A DNA stretch of 64,000 nt from Annulohypoxylon bovei var. microspora. Lineage: Eukaryota > Ascomycota > Sordariomycetes > Xylariales > Hypoxylaceae. Made by a program: the position numbers and the translations under genes. Shown here piece after piece: positions 34,777-45,951 of the stretch. Where the stretch lies: assembly GCA_022836615.1 (NCBI GenBank), contig MU405339.1, forward strand, positions 53,368 through 117,367. Reading direction: 5' to 3'. Numbering within the stretch: position 1 is the first letter of the stretch; every line of letters starts with the position of its first letter. The notes under the pieces were generated by a model. It was given only the letters and a program-made list of their open reading frames with translations. It did not search any database and was not told where the DNA came from.

Positions 34777-36237
34777 ACGTAGATGTGTCGAAAGGCTAGG
34801 TAGGACGGGGAGAAAAATGGATATCCCTAGAATGAACTGCATTCTCGTTTAAGTAGGTACTTGTGAAGAAACCTCTGCATATATTCAGATCATATACAGA
34901 GAGATCTAGATGCTTAGGTAGCCTGTCTGGATGATCATGCCTAGTGCTTTTGACCATAACACGTATAATATGTGCGTGTGCTATGAGGCTGCAAAATTCG
35001 CTAGTATGTCATTTAATTCTTGGCAAATTTACCAAAACCTAGGGTTAACTTGACATCGCGGGCACCCGTTACATTCCCGGTGTGGGTAGGATGTCCATTA
35101 TGACTGCACGGAGTATCTGGGTCAGAAAAACAGATGTCATTATTGTACCATCTTGTAGTGACAGCTGAACATTCGTCGGGGTTGCCAACGGGTTGTCCGG
35201 GATGGCAGATAACTCCCGGAGGAACTGCTGGGAGAAGTTTCCTTCCAGTAGACTCGTTGGTTCGGTACTAGATGTTGGGAGATGGCCGGCCGGGAGATTC
35301 GGGAACGACCTTGGAGCCCGCTGTGTATTCCTGTCCGTTTGCCGCCCCTGGCCACCCCGAGATGGCATTGCTGTAATGGAGCTGTTATCGTGTTGTTCGT
35401 AAGAATAGAGACTGGTGAATCAATCCCAATGAACGGCTCTTTCTTGGCGCGGTTTGTGAGGTCTTAAAACGGAGAAAGTGGTGATTGTTTATGAGGCCCA
35501 GTGAGGTTAAGTTGGCTTTAACTACACGATCTTAACCCTCCAATCAGAAACTATGACCCGAAGCCTCAGCTAGGCACTAGGTGAAGAGTCGCATTCCTCG
35601 TTTTGGGAACTCGCGGTGTGATGTGGCTTGATTGTGATATTTCCAATTGTGAGAATCCCATTGTAAATTTCGTCTGTGCTGAGGTCCCATATTGTAGTAG
35701 CTTAGCTCGCATATGCAGCTTGTGATTCGCTCGCTTTATATTTCCGCATCGTATTCCTCGTTCTTGAAAAGAGGGGAAATGGTCTAATCCTATTGGTCCT
35801 CTGGTCTAAAATACTGTAAGAGCCCTATGACCGTGCGAACGAAACTGCATTAAACTGTGCTCCATTTATCCCTTATAATATCCACTTAAGTAATTCATAT
35901 ACATCATGGCTGGCAGTTGGTGTGCATTACATAATGAGGGGATAGGTACCTAGGTAGTCAAACGACAGTGCAATACAATAGGTACGATTCGCAGCTAGTC
36001 TATTTAATCTAACGTTATTCTGCGCTTAAAGCATGCGAAACACAATATCGCGATCCGGAACAGTTTAAAGTCTTTATTTTATGGGGGAAAGGGCGACGCG
36101 AAACCGACCATATTCCGATCCTCATTAGCTTATTTCTTCCCGGGCAGTCCGGGTTTGGAGTGGGGCGAGACAACAACAGTCGTTACTCCCGAACGGAGCT
36201 ATGAACCTTCCTCCCGGAATAATCTCTCACCTATAAC
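34777..36237. other. Intergenic, no firm gene
   Basis: Apart from one weak minus-strand frame (35069-35368) nothing is supported. A TACCTAGGTA motif lies at about 35944-35956. The stretch joins the GH3 gene to the CHAT pseudogene and may itself be decayed coding DNA. Confidence 0.4.
35069..35368 (-). CDS. Hypothetical small ORF, doubtful
   Basis: 99 aa with Arg/Gln- and Pro/Ser-rich N-terminal half and a mild hydrophobic C-terminus. The frame stays open upstream to about 35400, and a CCAG acceptor-like site there could make it the last exon of a larger gene. No family recognised. The opposite strand is also open here, which weakens the case. Confidence 0.2.
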   Translation of the reverse strand: MPSRGGQGRQTDRNTQRAPRSFPNLPAGHLPTSSTEPTSLLEGNFSQQFLRELSAIPDNPLATPTNVQLSLQDGTIMTSVFLTQILRAVIMDILPTPGM

Positions 36238-36960
36238 TCACTGTTCTACTATTGACTCCCCCATAGTCAACCACACGCCAAAACAGACATATGGAACCCA
36301 GAGAGGTGTGGTGATATCATCCATCTCGAAATCCCCCATTCGGACCTCAAACCTGCCTACCTAATCCACCCCGAATTCGCGGAGAAGCTACTCATCTCGA
36401 AGCAATTTCGTAGCATGGTGAAGCGCGCGGCTGACGGATTCATCCCGCCCACCATTTTCTCGCAGAAACTCATAAGCCTTCCTAGCCATGCCCACGCACA
36501 GCTCATCATCTAGGTACCCTCTAGAGCGTGTCGATAACGTGGCAAAGCCTGACGAGCTTGAAGGCGTTTGCTAGATGGACGCTCTCATCCACGGGTCCCT
36601 CGTCTTTTATCCGACCAGTAGCACATGCCGAGAGATACGCGAGAAATGGCGCGTTGATATTAAGGTCAGCTTTTAGGAGGCTTTGCGACGCTAGGGGCTC
36701 GTTCTACTAGTTCTCATATAGTAACGCGCTCCGTAGCGGCTCGGCGGGGTGCGTGCTAGCGTGCCTAGCCAAGTGGAAGATCTGCTGCTCATCTATTTCA
36801 TCCATGGCTACGGTCACAAGATGTAATAGATCCGTTTCTTCTAGCTTTCGGCGCCGCTGCTGGCGGTCATGTACGATTGCCTTGACAAATGAGGCATAGG
36901 ACGAGACGACCATATCTAGCGCCGCACTGAGGCCGTCTTGTAGGTGGTTGGCGACAGCTT
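36238..36960 (-). pseudogene. CHAT-domain (caspase-like) protein pseudogene, C-terminal part
   Basis: Minus-strand translation follows the CHAT domain: IFHLARHAS (normally with Cys in place of Arg), SALLYEN, then PLASQSLLKADL, APFLAYLSACATG with the Cys of the LSAC motif, ESVHLANAFKL, CHVIDTL, then RALHHATKLLRDE and finally PLWVPYVCFGV. It is broken by two adjacent TAG codons (36704-36709), a TAG where CHAT proteins have Trp (36521-36523), a frameshift just after, and further stops. All the stops fit TGG-to-TAG changes. CHAT proteins belong to the caspase-hemoglobinase fold, and fungal ones usually sit on TPR proteins; no N-terminal TPR part is present upstream. Confidence 0.75.
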
Positions 36961-38102
36961 ATATTAACGTTAAAAGGTTTTTTTTATTAATAGTTTCTAT
37001 CTAGGTCTTTATGAATGGGTGTTTTCCAATCCGGTTATATGCTTCCCCTATTCCAGCTTTGCGAATATGACATTCTGCCAGCTGCATTGCCTTTCAAAAA
37101 TCAGGATCGCCTCCCAGATTATCTCTATTTAGACCATGGAGAACAACCCCAAAACCTTTACATGGCCAACTAAGACCTACAATTTTATCCCGGATCTCCT
37201 GTGGCAAGATATACTTTCCTCACCTTTCCCCCAGCTGTTCCATGGCTTCACCACGCTGCTCGCCTACCAGCCGAATGCATTATGTACCCAAGTCGGTACT
37301 TTCTACTGGCCTCAGAGGCCTGCACCAGCGGAGTTAGACTATTTGTGCTAGCAATCGGAGGCTCGGGTGCGTTATCGATCAGAGGCTGTTCAAGATTAGG
37401 TATGTTATCGATCGGAGGCCGTTCAGGCTTGGGCGTGCCACAAGCGCAGGCCATCTCATATGCCGAGTTCCAGCGTCCGCATAGGCACTTCCAAGCAGAT
37501 GGTTGCACCTCCATGGTGGTGTTGATCGTAGACAAATATGCCGGTCTACTTTCGGTTAGTGCCTCTAAAGTTGTCGTTATAGGTAGTTGATCAATGTATC
37601 GTTGTTTTGGTTTCTTCAGCTGTGTGGTGCTATGGCGGTTGTTGTGCAGGCATATATGGTTTGTTTAGTAAAAAGGGAGGAAGAAATTTCCTGTAAAAGG
37701 GGGAATGGGGATGTTTAAATGAGAAAGCAAAGAACTCATGATGTGTAGTTTCTCAGAGCCAGCACAAGTGAATATACTGGATTGATCGTTAAGACCATAC
37801 GAATATGACTCGGAACCTTCGTGTTATCATAGTCATGGCATATCTCACAAGGTCTATGTAGGACATGACTAAGGACCGAAGAGACAATACTACTTATCTC
37901 GGTACCTACGTAAAAGAAATAGCAATGAGAAGCCCCTTATAAACCTTTACAGGCTGGCTGGCTTGTCATTGTAATATTGTTAGCTTTAGTTAGTTATGAT
38001 GGTAACCTTACGGGCTATCTTTAGTATCCCTTTCTTAGTGCGTAGTTAGATCAGTCCGCACTGTATTAGCCCCTAGCTTAATAGTGATCCTCCCACCAGA
38101 AT
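36961..38102. other. Intergenic with one weak zinc-finger-like ORF
   Basis: Only the minus-strand frame at 37248-37535 is of interest. A T-rich patch lies at 36970-37000. No RNA gene seen. Confidence 0.4.
37248..37535 (-). CDS. Hypothetical protein with RanBP2-like Cys motif, doubtful
   Basis: 95 aa. Near the N-terminus W-K-C-L-C-G-R-W-N then six residues and C-A-C-G resembles a RanBP2-type zinc ribbon (W-x-C ... C-x3-N-x6-C ... C), but with C-x-C where C-x2-C is usual. A short internal duplication (PPIDNIPNLEQ / PLIDNAPEPP) follows. The frame is open upstream to about 37600 without a better start. It may be a relic of a larger gene. Confidence 0.3.
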   Translation of the reverse strand: MSTINTTMEVQPSAWKCLCGRWNSAYEMACACGTPKPERPPIDNIPNLEQPLIDNAPEPPIASTNSLTPLVQASEASRKYRLGYIMHSAGRRAAW

Positions 38103-38265
38103 TTAGCGGCTACCCGCTGTAACCCGGGGCGCTCAGCCACCGAGGCGAAGCTACTTGCGGACAAAAGCCGTGTGAAGTAGAATTGCTTCACACTGTAATA
38201 ATATTCGCCTGAGTGGTAGAATGCCCTAAGCTGACAGCGGTTAGCCACTGGATTACAGCGGATGG
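38103..38265. repeat. Imperfect foldback (MITE-like) element
   Basis: The two halves are imperfect inverted copies meeting near 38181. At the centre GTGTGAAG (about 38170) and CTTCACAC form a perfect 8 bp stem with an 8-base loop. Outer arms share CCGCTGTAA and AGGCGAA in opposite orientation. There is no coding capacity. The structure suits a small non-autonomous DNA transposon or a structured RNA; target duplications were not resolved. Confidence 0.45.
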
Positions 38266-38764
38266 GTCACTACCCGTTTGAGGTTAACGTACCTACCTAA
38301 TGACCTTAAAAGTACTGCTCGAATTCTGGCTGTCTGGCCATCTGAAATAAGATCGAAGGCATATCTCCAGGAAATGAAATTCATAGTTATGGATTTTCAT
38401 GACATCGAAGAGTTGATCATAACGTCCATTTCCGATCCGCCATGTCACAGAGGGGCCGTCTTGAAATTTGGGTCACTCGCCCGTGAGTGCGAAAGACGCA
38501 AAGCAACCCTGATATATGCCGCCAACCTCCCAACCAAGCGTGACGCCATAAACCTCAGGCATCAACCATTCAATCCCTCGGCCGTGTAATATCCGACTTG
38601 TTTCTCTCCAGCCCTTCGTAAACAGTGGAATCAAGTCAGTTGCGTGATAAGCGTATCTATCAAATGGCGAGCTTGGAATGTAAGTACCTATTTAGGTAGG
38701 TAAATATGGACGTCTATTGCCCCAAAGTTCAGTTATCAACACCAGGTAGTGTAGAGACGACATC
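38266..38764. other. Intergenic, no firm gene
   Basis: A plus-strand frame at 38278-38589 (103 aa) begins with a non-ATG codon and has no known motif. The 3' end of the minus-strand transcription factor gene lies just to the right. Confidence 0.4.
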
Positions 38765-41342
38765 TCAACCATGCATATCCCCCTCACGCATAACATCCAC
38801 ATACCCCTCCGCCTCCCCCAAACCCGTCATATCGACTCCCTGCTGCAAGCCCACACCCGCGTCTACATCCGTAGCCCACCCGGTCGTCATCGTCGCCCAC
38901 AGGTCGTAGAACAAAGCCGGCTTCGCAAGCCCATCCGCTGGCCCCACGCCAGTCGGCGGGGACATCGCCAAGTTGGCCTGATTCGCCGCCGCCGAACCCC
39001 CGCCAAGCGACGACGTCGCGTACGACGAGCCCGCGAAGTCCATGTTGCCGTGCTGCCCCTCCCACAGGGGTATGTACTGGTCCAGACTGCCGTCGAACAT
39101 AGGGCACTGCCGAGCCCTCTTGCTCTCCTCGGCCGCGGCCGCGGCCTCCAGGTCCGCGCTCTTCTTGTCGAACTTGGCCTTGAGGGACCCCAAGACGACC
39201 TTGAAGGCGGTCACCACGTCGACCTTCTTAGCGTTTTTATCGGCAGAATTGCCCCCGCTGCCGTCCGGACTGTCGCTGTCCATGGTAGACAGTTTGGTAA
39301 GTATGGCGCCGAAATCTAGCACTTTTCTGCCCTGGGCGTAATCGTAGCCGGAACATACTGGTAGCGGGAACGAGAGGCGGTATGCGAGGATAATGGTTAG
39401 GATGAGGCGTGAGATGTCGACACTGCAGAAATGGCCCATCTGTTCCGCGGAAAGGCTGGTGATGTAGTCGAGGTAGGCCCGGGTTGTATATGTGGCGGCT
39501 TGGAGCTTGACGGCGTCGATCAGGGGGTTTTTAGGGTCGTTCGGGCGTGGATGGAAAGTCTGCATTAGGGGCGCTGCTAGGAAATAGGTATCGGTTGCGA
39601 GTGACGCCGTTAGAATACTCGCTATTTTATCTTGGAGTTAGTGGTAGAGATGTAGATCGGGAAATGGGGTCTCACGTGTAGTCGAGAGGTGGCTGGGTAT
39701 CCTGCTCTGGTAATCCCGTAGCTGTGTCTCGAGGCCGATGCGGATGAATGTGCGTTGGTGCTCATTCTGGTCATGGACGCTGGGCTTCTTATAGCTTCTG
39801 TGCAACTCCTCGAATTCATTGAGGATATGCTGCAACCGGACGAGCCAAACAAGGATGTGGTCCTGTTGCAGGCCGCTATACTGCTCGAGCAAATCGCAGC
39901 ATTTAGCCATCCACGACGTGTATCCTAGAATGTAGGGCTTAGACCATGTCCATGAGGACCTGTATTGACGTTAGAACCGAATAAGTGGCGTATTAGAGGA
40001 TATTAAAGATGCATGTGACTGACAATGAGGTATTATAAAAACACGATAGGTAAGCCCGGATAGTCTGAAGTTTCATTGCTCTCCTCTCGGGCGATTGAGC
40101 CGCAAGGTTCATTTCTGTCTCTTCTTCTAACTCTAAGTCATGAACTATGTCGACTGCCATGCGCAGATATTGTACCAGTTGCCTGTTCTTTGGGCGTAAA
40201 TGGAAGGGGTACCTATGTCGTGGAGCTCGCTTATTAGAATAATGACCTCTATATTATATAGAGGTAGGCACAATAACGAGGTGTACTAGTTCCCACTGAC
40301 TGAGTGGTCATTATTCGCATTCAACTGGGCATAATAAACGATATCAAATTAGCTCACCAAGAACAGTATATGATGAGTCCCTGCAGTAACTCAAGGGATC
40401 TCTCTCCTCCAGCAACGAATTTCAAAGCTAGGATCTTACGGAACTCATCGTCATAGAGACTATGACCCTGTAAGCTCGTGGAGCAACTCGTCACAGCCAG
40501 AATAGCCAAAAGAACGAATGGCATGTTGCAGGCCATAGAGCGCACGTCAGCATCCTCGGGTATCATAACACAAGGGCAGTATGGCAGCATAGACCGAAAT
40601 GATTCGAGCAATTTCGCCGCCGAGTCGAGGTTGAACTGCGGTTTGATACCCAAACTACTCACCGGCCGCGAGTTCGTCGATGCGGTACTCCCGGCCGTTA
40701 GTGAGGGAGTGGGCATCGATATATCATTAAAGCTGAACGTCTGTCCGGTCAGCGACGACGATATTGCTGAATCATCTTCTATCTCGCCTTCGTCGCTAGA
40801 CGGCAACAGGTTGTCGATGAAACGCTCGTGCTTCTCTCTCAAGTCGTCGAAGTTATCGCGCAGGTCCTCATCCGCCGGCATGGTGAAGTTGATGCTAAAG
40901 GTCTTGCTCGGGCCAGGCGGAGGTGGGAAAACCTCTGCATCTCTATGCCAGTATTACTTTCCAAGCCAACTTAATCTAGACAACGAGCAGAAACGGAATT
41001 GACCAGAGAGATTTCCTAGTCCGGCGAAAGAAAACATAAGATAGGGTACTCACGACCGCGTCGAGACCTTAGGCCGCCGGGTTCGTGGGCCGGTTCGAAA
41101 CACGCATTCCCGCTTGAACTCGGAGCAGCTGTATCCCACAAGGTCACATGTCTTAGCCTCCAGCCAGCACAAACGAAGACGAGGGCTAATGGACTAGTTA
41201 TGATGGCACCATACCGCTTGCAGATCCCTGGTTGCGGGCTAGACTGACACTTGACCTTGGAAATCCGACACGCCTCGCAGGCGTAATTCATCTTGCCGGG
41301 CGTTGGCGGAGCCCGCGCTTGCGGATTACTTGGTTGCTCCAT
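38765..41342 (-). CDS. Zn2Cys6 fungal transcription factor
   Basis: Six exons on the minus strand: 41215-41342, 41054-41128, 40358-40942, 40045-40212, 39676-39959, 38765-39630. They join in frame to 701 aa. The binuclear zinc cluster is complete across exons 1-2: Cys22-x2-Cys25-x6-Cys32-x8-Cys41-x2-Cys44-x6-Cys51, followed by a basic linker (RTRRP). An acidic Ser-rich stretch (about 95-140) comes next. The middle part (RSLELLQGLIIYCSW, YPFHLRPKNRQLVQYLRMAVDIVHDL) matches the fungal regulator middle region, and exon 4 is needed to complete it. The C-terminus is Gly/Ala/Ser-rich and may activate transcription. An upstream in-frame Met (41402) would add 20 residues. The exon 4 donor (GTGTTT) is the least certain junction. 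It lies about 7 kb from the PKS, so a link is possible but unproven. Confidence 0.9.
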
Positions 41343-41402
41343 TGCGATTGAAGTCTGGCTGGACAGTGCCGATACTAAACTACGAAGAGAATAGTTTCGC
41401 AA

Positions 41403-42267
41403 GCAGGGAAGAATAATAGCTAAAATAGATCCTAAATAAATGGTTGGAAGATACGAATGAGATTGGCGCCGTTAGGGTGAGATGAAGGAACACTATTGAA
41501 TCAATTAGTAAGTAAGATTTTCATAGGATCGAAGGTAAAGTGAGAGCCTACCTAAGTAAGTAAGCTGAGTACTGGTAGTAAGTAGGTAGCTAGATGAAAA
41601 GCTTTCATTGGACTATAATCCAATATTGATGAGTCATGATGAAAGGATGAGAAGCTTTAGCATTTCTGCATTGTCGGGGGGAAGGAGAATCCGGCAGGAG
41701 CCAAAGTCCGGATGGGGTCGGCGTTATATTTTAGTGGAGAACCCCACCCGGGGTTGCATCTTCCCGAACGGGATATCGCGGATCGGACCTGATAGGATGC
41801 ACCTACTTCGACGACCTCACTTTTAGCTCCCGCTGACAACACCCCTAGCGCCTGCCGCTAAATCTATCCTCCCCGTTTTAGAACCAACGTTGACGAATGA
41901 CTAACATTAGCATCCCCCCCTTTTCCATCGCTTGCGACAAATACTGATCTCACACAGAATAACAGATACATCTCATGTAGGTGGAGGCAATATATTCCGA
42001 GGTTTTAACTTACAGCAGCCCGTCGCGAGACGAGGGAGGGGGGGGGAAAAGGTGTGCGTACACACGGTGTCTATCTTACCAAGGCCCATTCGCGCGCAGC
42101 CTCGTCGGTCTCATACTCTAGGTACATACAATGTATACTTACAAACACAAACGCACACCTACCTCATCGCATCTACCTCACCTTCCTTTCTTTTCTCTTT
42201 TTCTTCGTATATATCATAATATATCATTAAAAATACCTCTTCCGTTGCGAGGAGGTTTGTCATTAGG
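41403..42267. other. Intergenic, promoter of the transcription factor
   Basis: No gene seen. It holds the transcription factor promoter (right of 41402) and the 3' flank of the next minus-strand gene. A C/T-rich run with ATATATCATA repeats lies at about 42180-42230. Confidence 0.5.
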
Positions 42268-43236
42268 TTATAATGCCGCTGAGCCCGTCACCGCGAGGTA
42301 GACCCCGACGGCGACCCCGGCGATGATCATCATCAGGGCCGCGCCCGCGGCCCCCACGACTGTCATCATGATCTTCCTCTTCCTCCGCTTGGGACCCGTC
42401 CGCCAGCCCGTAGCCCCTCCTGCTTCCGCATCGCCGCGCGTCTTTCTCCTGTCGCTCTCCGTGGCAGGACTGTGGGGAGGAGTTCCGAGAGGATCTGTCG
42501 GGTTGTATACTAGCGGCGTTGTCGAATCTACGCGCGAATTCGGTATGCTGGTATTGCTGATATTGCTGAATCGCTCCGGAGTGCACATTCCCGGTGAGTA
42601 CGGGGGCGGTAGCGATGACCGGAGAGGTGAAAGCGGCGCGTCCGGATCTACCGCCGACTCCCGGATTCCTCGACTATCGACAGTGTATGAACGTTGTCGC
42701 CGGGGCGGCGTCATGGGTGTCTCTAGCGGATATGACGGGATGAGCTCGGGCGCTTCTATGGAAGAACTCTTGATTTTAGCGCACTCGGGCACCTGGAGAC
42801 TCTCAAGGCCGTTCGTAGCAGCGATGAGGCTGGCCATCCTTCTTTGAGCAGGAGTTGGCGGTAGAGGTGAGGTAGGAGGCGGTGATGGAGGGGAGAACCA
42901 GGAGTTGACAGATTTTTGCGACCGCGACGTTCGCGGTGGCGTATCTAGGCATGGGGTTTCAGAGTGCGAGGTTGTAGGCGGCGTGGCGCCGGGTGGTAGC
43001 GGAAAGAGTGACGGCGAAAGTGAGACGACACTACATCTGGAGGACGCTGCGGTTTCCGAGCACGGTGAGACACCGTCGCCACTGAGATACTGGAAGTCGA
43101 CAGTAAGTGCATGAGGGTAGGCGAGATAGCTGTTCGTCGCACTGGTAGAGCGATTCTTGGAAGGCACAGTTAATCTCGGGAGCGCTGACAACTCGAGGCT
43201 CCTCCTCTTTCCCTTCGTCGCCTCGCCCGACATCAT
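42268..43236 (-). CDS. Pro/Ser-rich protein with C-terminal membrane anchor
   Basis: 322 aa in one exon. Residues 1-280 are low-complexity, with many Ser/Thr-Pro pairs (SPPSPPPTSPLPPTP and TPPRRQRS), suggesting a disordered, phosphorylated cytosolic part. A basic patch (PKRRKRK) precedes one hydrophobic helix of about 28 residues (from MMTVVGAAGAALMM) that ends five residues from the stop. That arrangement is typical of a tail-anchored protein facing the cytosol. No enzymatic domain is visible. Two Met codons at the start; the first is used. Function unknown. Confidence 0.8.
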   Translation of the reverse strand: MMSGEATKGKRRSLELSALPRLTVPSKNRSTSATNSYLAYPHALTVDFQYLSGDGVSPCSETAASSRCSVVSLSPSLFPLPPGATPPTTSHSETPCLDTPPRTSRSQKSVNSWFSPPSPPPTSPLPPTPAQRRMASLIAATNGLESLQVPECAKIKSSSIEAPELIPSYPLETPMTPPRRQRSYTVDSRGIRESAVDPDAPLSPLRSSLPPPYSPGMCTPERFSNISNTSIPNSRVDSTTPLVYNPTDPLGTPPHSPATESDRRKTRGDAEAGGATGWRTGPKRRKRKIMMTVVGAAGAALMMIIAGVAVGVYLAVTGSAAL

Positions 43237-45951
43237 GGTAGATGACGGATGTCTCTATGATCGTTCCTCGAGGGCCACCAAATGAGTGTGAATTCGTTGG
43301 TTCGAAATATAATATTTGCACCAATCTCGTTGATTCGAGATAGCTACAGGTCGGATTCGTAAGGATGGTTAGGATTTCGGTTAACAAGGTTGTGTTGTTG
43401 TAGGTATGTACTGTATATACGATCCTCTAGGCGATCGATTGTTGGAAATTTGGACCAGATAAAGTGAACGGCAGATCCAAACGGCGTAAAATTCGTAAAA
43501 CTCAATTCAAAAGGAAGGACGATATGACCATATTCATTATTATATCATCATCATACTCATGATCATTCAAAAGAAGGGACGTAACGGTTGAGCGGGTGAG
43601 GATAAAATTTCTGATGTCTTTCTTTCTTGTTCTTTCCTCGTTTGCTCGGAACCGCTCAGCTATCAAAACGGTGCCACATCCCCGGGAAGAAGGCTTAAGA
43701 TATAAAGGTCGATGAGATTTCTAAGTCCTGACAGATCGACCCGAGCGACCGCCTCGCTCATGCAAGGCACAGGGGAAAGCGGATCGTAAGGGAAAAAAAG
43801 TAAGAGGAAAAAACGGCGAAAGGAACGGTGAGGTTTCTTTCGCACGGAATCCCTCCATCCTTCCCAGCTTTTTTCCTTAGCCCTTTTTTCCCTCTAACGG
43901 TTCTCACATCATCAATACTACGCACGGCACAGTACAAAAAAAAGAAAAGAACAAAGAGAGAAGAAGAAAAAAGCCAACGCGGTCATCAATAGGCTAGGCC
44001 CCGCGTACAGAGTTACCATGTAGCCCCGGCAGTTGTACACTAGATCGCTTCAGCTTAGGCTGCCCAGCCCACGCGGTCCACACGCCTTACCCCTGCGCCC
44101 AGCCTGCCATCCAGCCCAGCAGCCCAGGTCCTACCGTCCCTGCCGTCCTAGAGCTAGAGATCATTCAATCACAAATCGTAAAAGACCCCAGACTTCCCGA
44201 CCGACAGGGCATTACACCGCATCTCTTCAGCCCTCTAGGCCTTTTCATTTTTCTGCCCAGGTGGTGACTCTTCAGTTTCTTTACACCGAAACACGCCACC
44301 CGATTGGGCCCCGTAAGCCTCGTAAGTAGCCCTAACCCCGGCTGCCCTGGGAGAACTTCTGTAGTCCCCCAACCCCATATCGGTAACAGGTTTTCTATCG
44401 TGGACTACCGCATCTGCTACGGCTGCCGCTGCTCCCGCCTACATGATGCGTGCTGCATGCTGCACTTGTATCTAGGACCTTACATTCCATATGGATCATA
44501 TGGATACTTTATGTACTAGCACAGGCCTCGCATCAGCATAAGTCTCCAGCAGTCTCCAGCAGTCTACATACATACAGCGGAAGTTGTGTATGCGCGCCTA
44601 TCGTACCGCCCAAGCCGCGTGCTCGCCTCGTACCTTACATACGAACCCACCAGCCTGCCTCGATACCTAACGCAACCCACCGCACGGTCCAACTAACCAC
44701 CCAGCCATTCCCTCAGGATCTCCCCCGTTCCGGTGCGTGAGCGTGAGCGCGTGCGTGGGCGTGGGCGTGTGCGCTCAGCACTGTCTGTACCTGCGTCTAA
44801 CCCTCTTATTTTCTCCTCGAAACCCCTTCCCATCTCCCATCCTCCCACCTTATCTGCACCGCGAGCAAATTAATATACGTCAAGTACCCGACCCCATCCA
44901 GCCCAGCCCCAGCCCCGACCCAACCTCCGCGAATCGCCATCGTGATCACAGCCCGGACTGTACCTAAACGTGCATGCGCATCTGCTCGGAAAGCGAGATA
45001 CGGAAATATCCATAAGCATGTACTATGTATGTAAGCCTACATATGTATAACCTACCTAATCTATAAAAGAACAGAAAAATAAAACGTGTGATTTGTGCGA
45101 CCAACTGCGTCATCGTCGTCGAAAGGGAAAAAGACGGCATGGCGAATTCGTGAGGCTTTTCAATATCTTCAACCTTTTCGACATTTCAGCGCAGCCGCAT
45201 CAAGGCCTGTGTCAATATTTCCGGCCAACATTCTCGTACGCTCGGGATAATATTATTCGCTGCATTTGTCCTACATAGTATTGCATAGACCTGCACAATT
45301 GCCAAGTGATCGTGCACATACCATGCTCCCTCCCTCGCTGCTTCGTATCTGATCACCACATAGCGGAGTCCTTGATCCACATACTTGCGCAGCGGAGCTG
45401 ACTAAATAAGTGTACGCTATGAGCTTTCTCGCTGCACCATGCCCGATATACATAAAATATGCACTGTGTTGCTGCATTCACCATGCTGCCGAGTACTTAA
45501 AATCAGGACGAGCGGGCCACCAACAACTTGGAAATGCTGCAGTAAGCCTGGAAGCCCATCAGACCATTTTGAATTCAATTCGATTAAACATTGTCTCGAA
45601 AGATTGCTCGAGCTATTTACGAGTTATCCCCTATCTACGCCGGCGCTAAAAAATAAAAAACTCATCCCTACACATGCAATTGGTCTTTCGGCTCTGCTCA
45701 TGCGTGAAAGTCGATAAAAAATATTTGTACAGGAAGGCTGAACCTTCGGGTGTCTTCGGTTTAGAAGATAATAGAATAATCATTCGTTCAGTGCTCGTGG
45801 AGCTCCACAGATCGGTCTATGGCGTAATCCGTATCGCAAGTTTACTTGCTTGCTCATGTTGCTCATACCGCGGCGCGGTTCGGTTTTTGTCGTTCGGTCG
45901 TCCGGAAAAATTGTTCGGAAAATAGAAAGATGCAAAGTCGGCGAAAACCAT
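43237..45951. other. Long intergenic stretch, no gene supported
   Basis: About 2.7 kb. Purine-rich strings (43930-43975) and CT-rich strings (44830-44860) occur, with a GTGCGTGGGCGTGGGC run near 44745-44775. Several open frames of 60-100 aa exist in every frame and strand, with no domains, so none is called. It probably includes a long 5' leader of the tail-anchored gene. Confidence 0.45.

Noticed and set aside
38771..39341. Plus-strand Arg-rich frame opposite the last exon of the transcription factor
   Set aside because: The minus-strand frame continues the regulator and fits the splice pattern; the plus frame has no domain.
42323..42847. 174-aa plus-strand frame opposite the tail-anchored gene
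   Set aside because: It is antisense to a 322-aa frame with a clear disordered region and membrane anchor, and has no motif.
44033..45717. Several 60-98 aa plus-strand frames
   Set aside because: They occur in many frames at once, have Pro/Arg/Ser-biased make-up and no motif, as expected by chance in CT-rich intergenic DNA.
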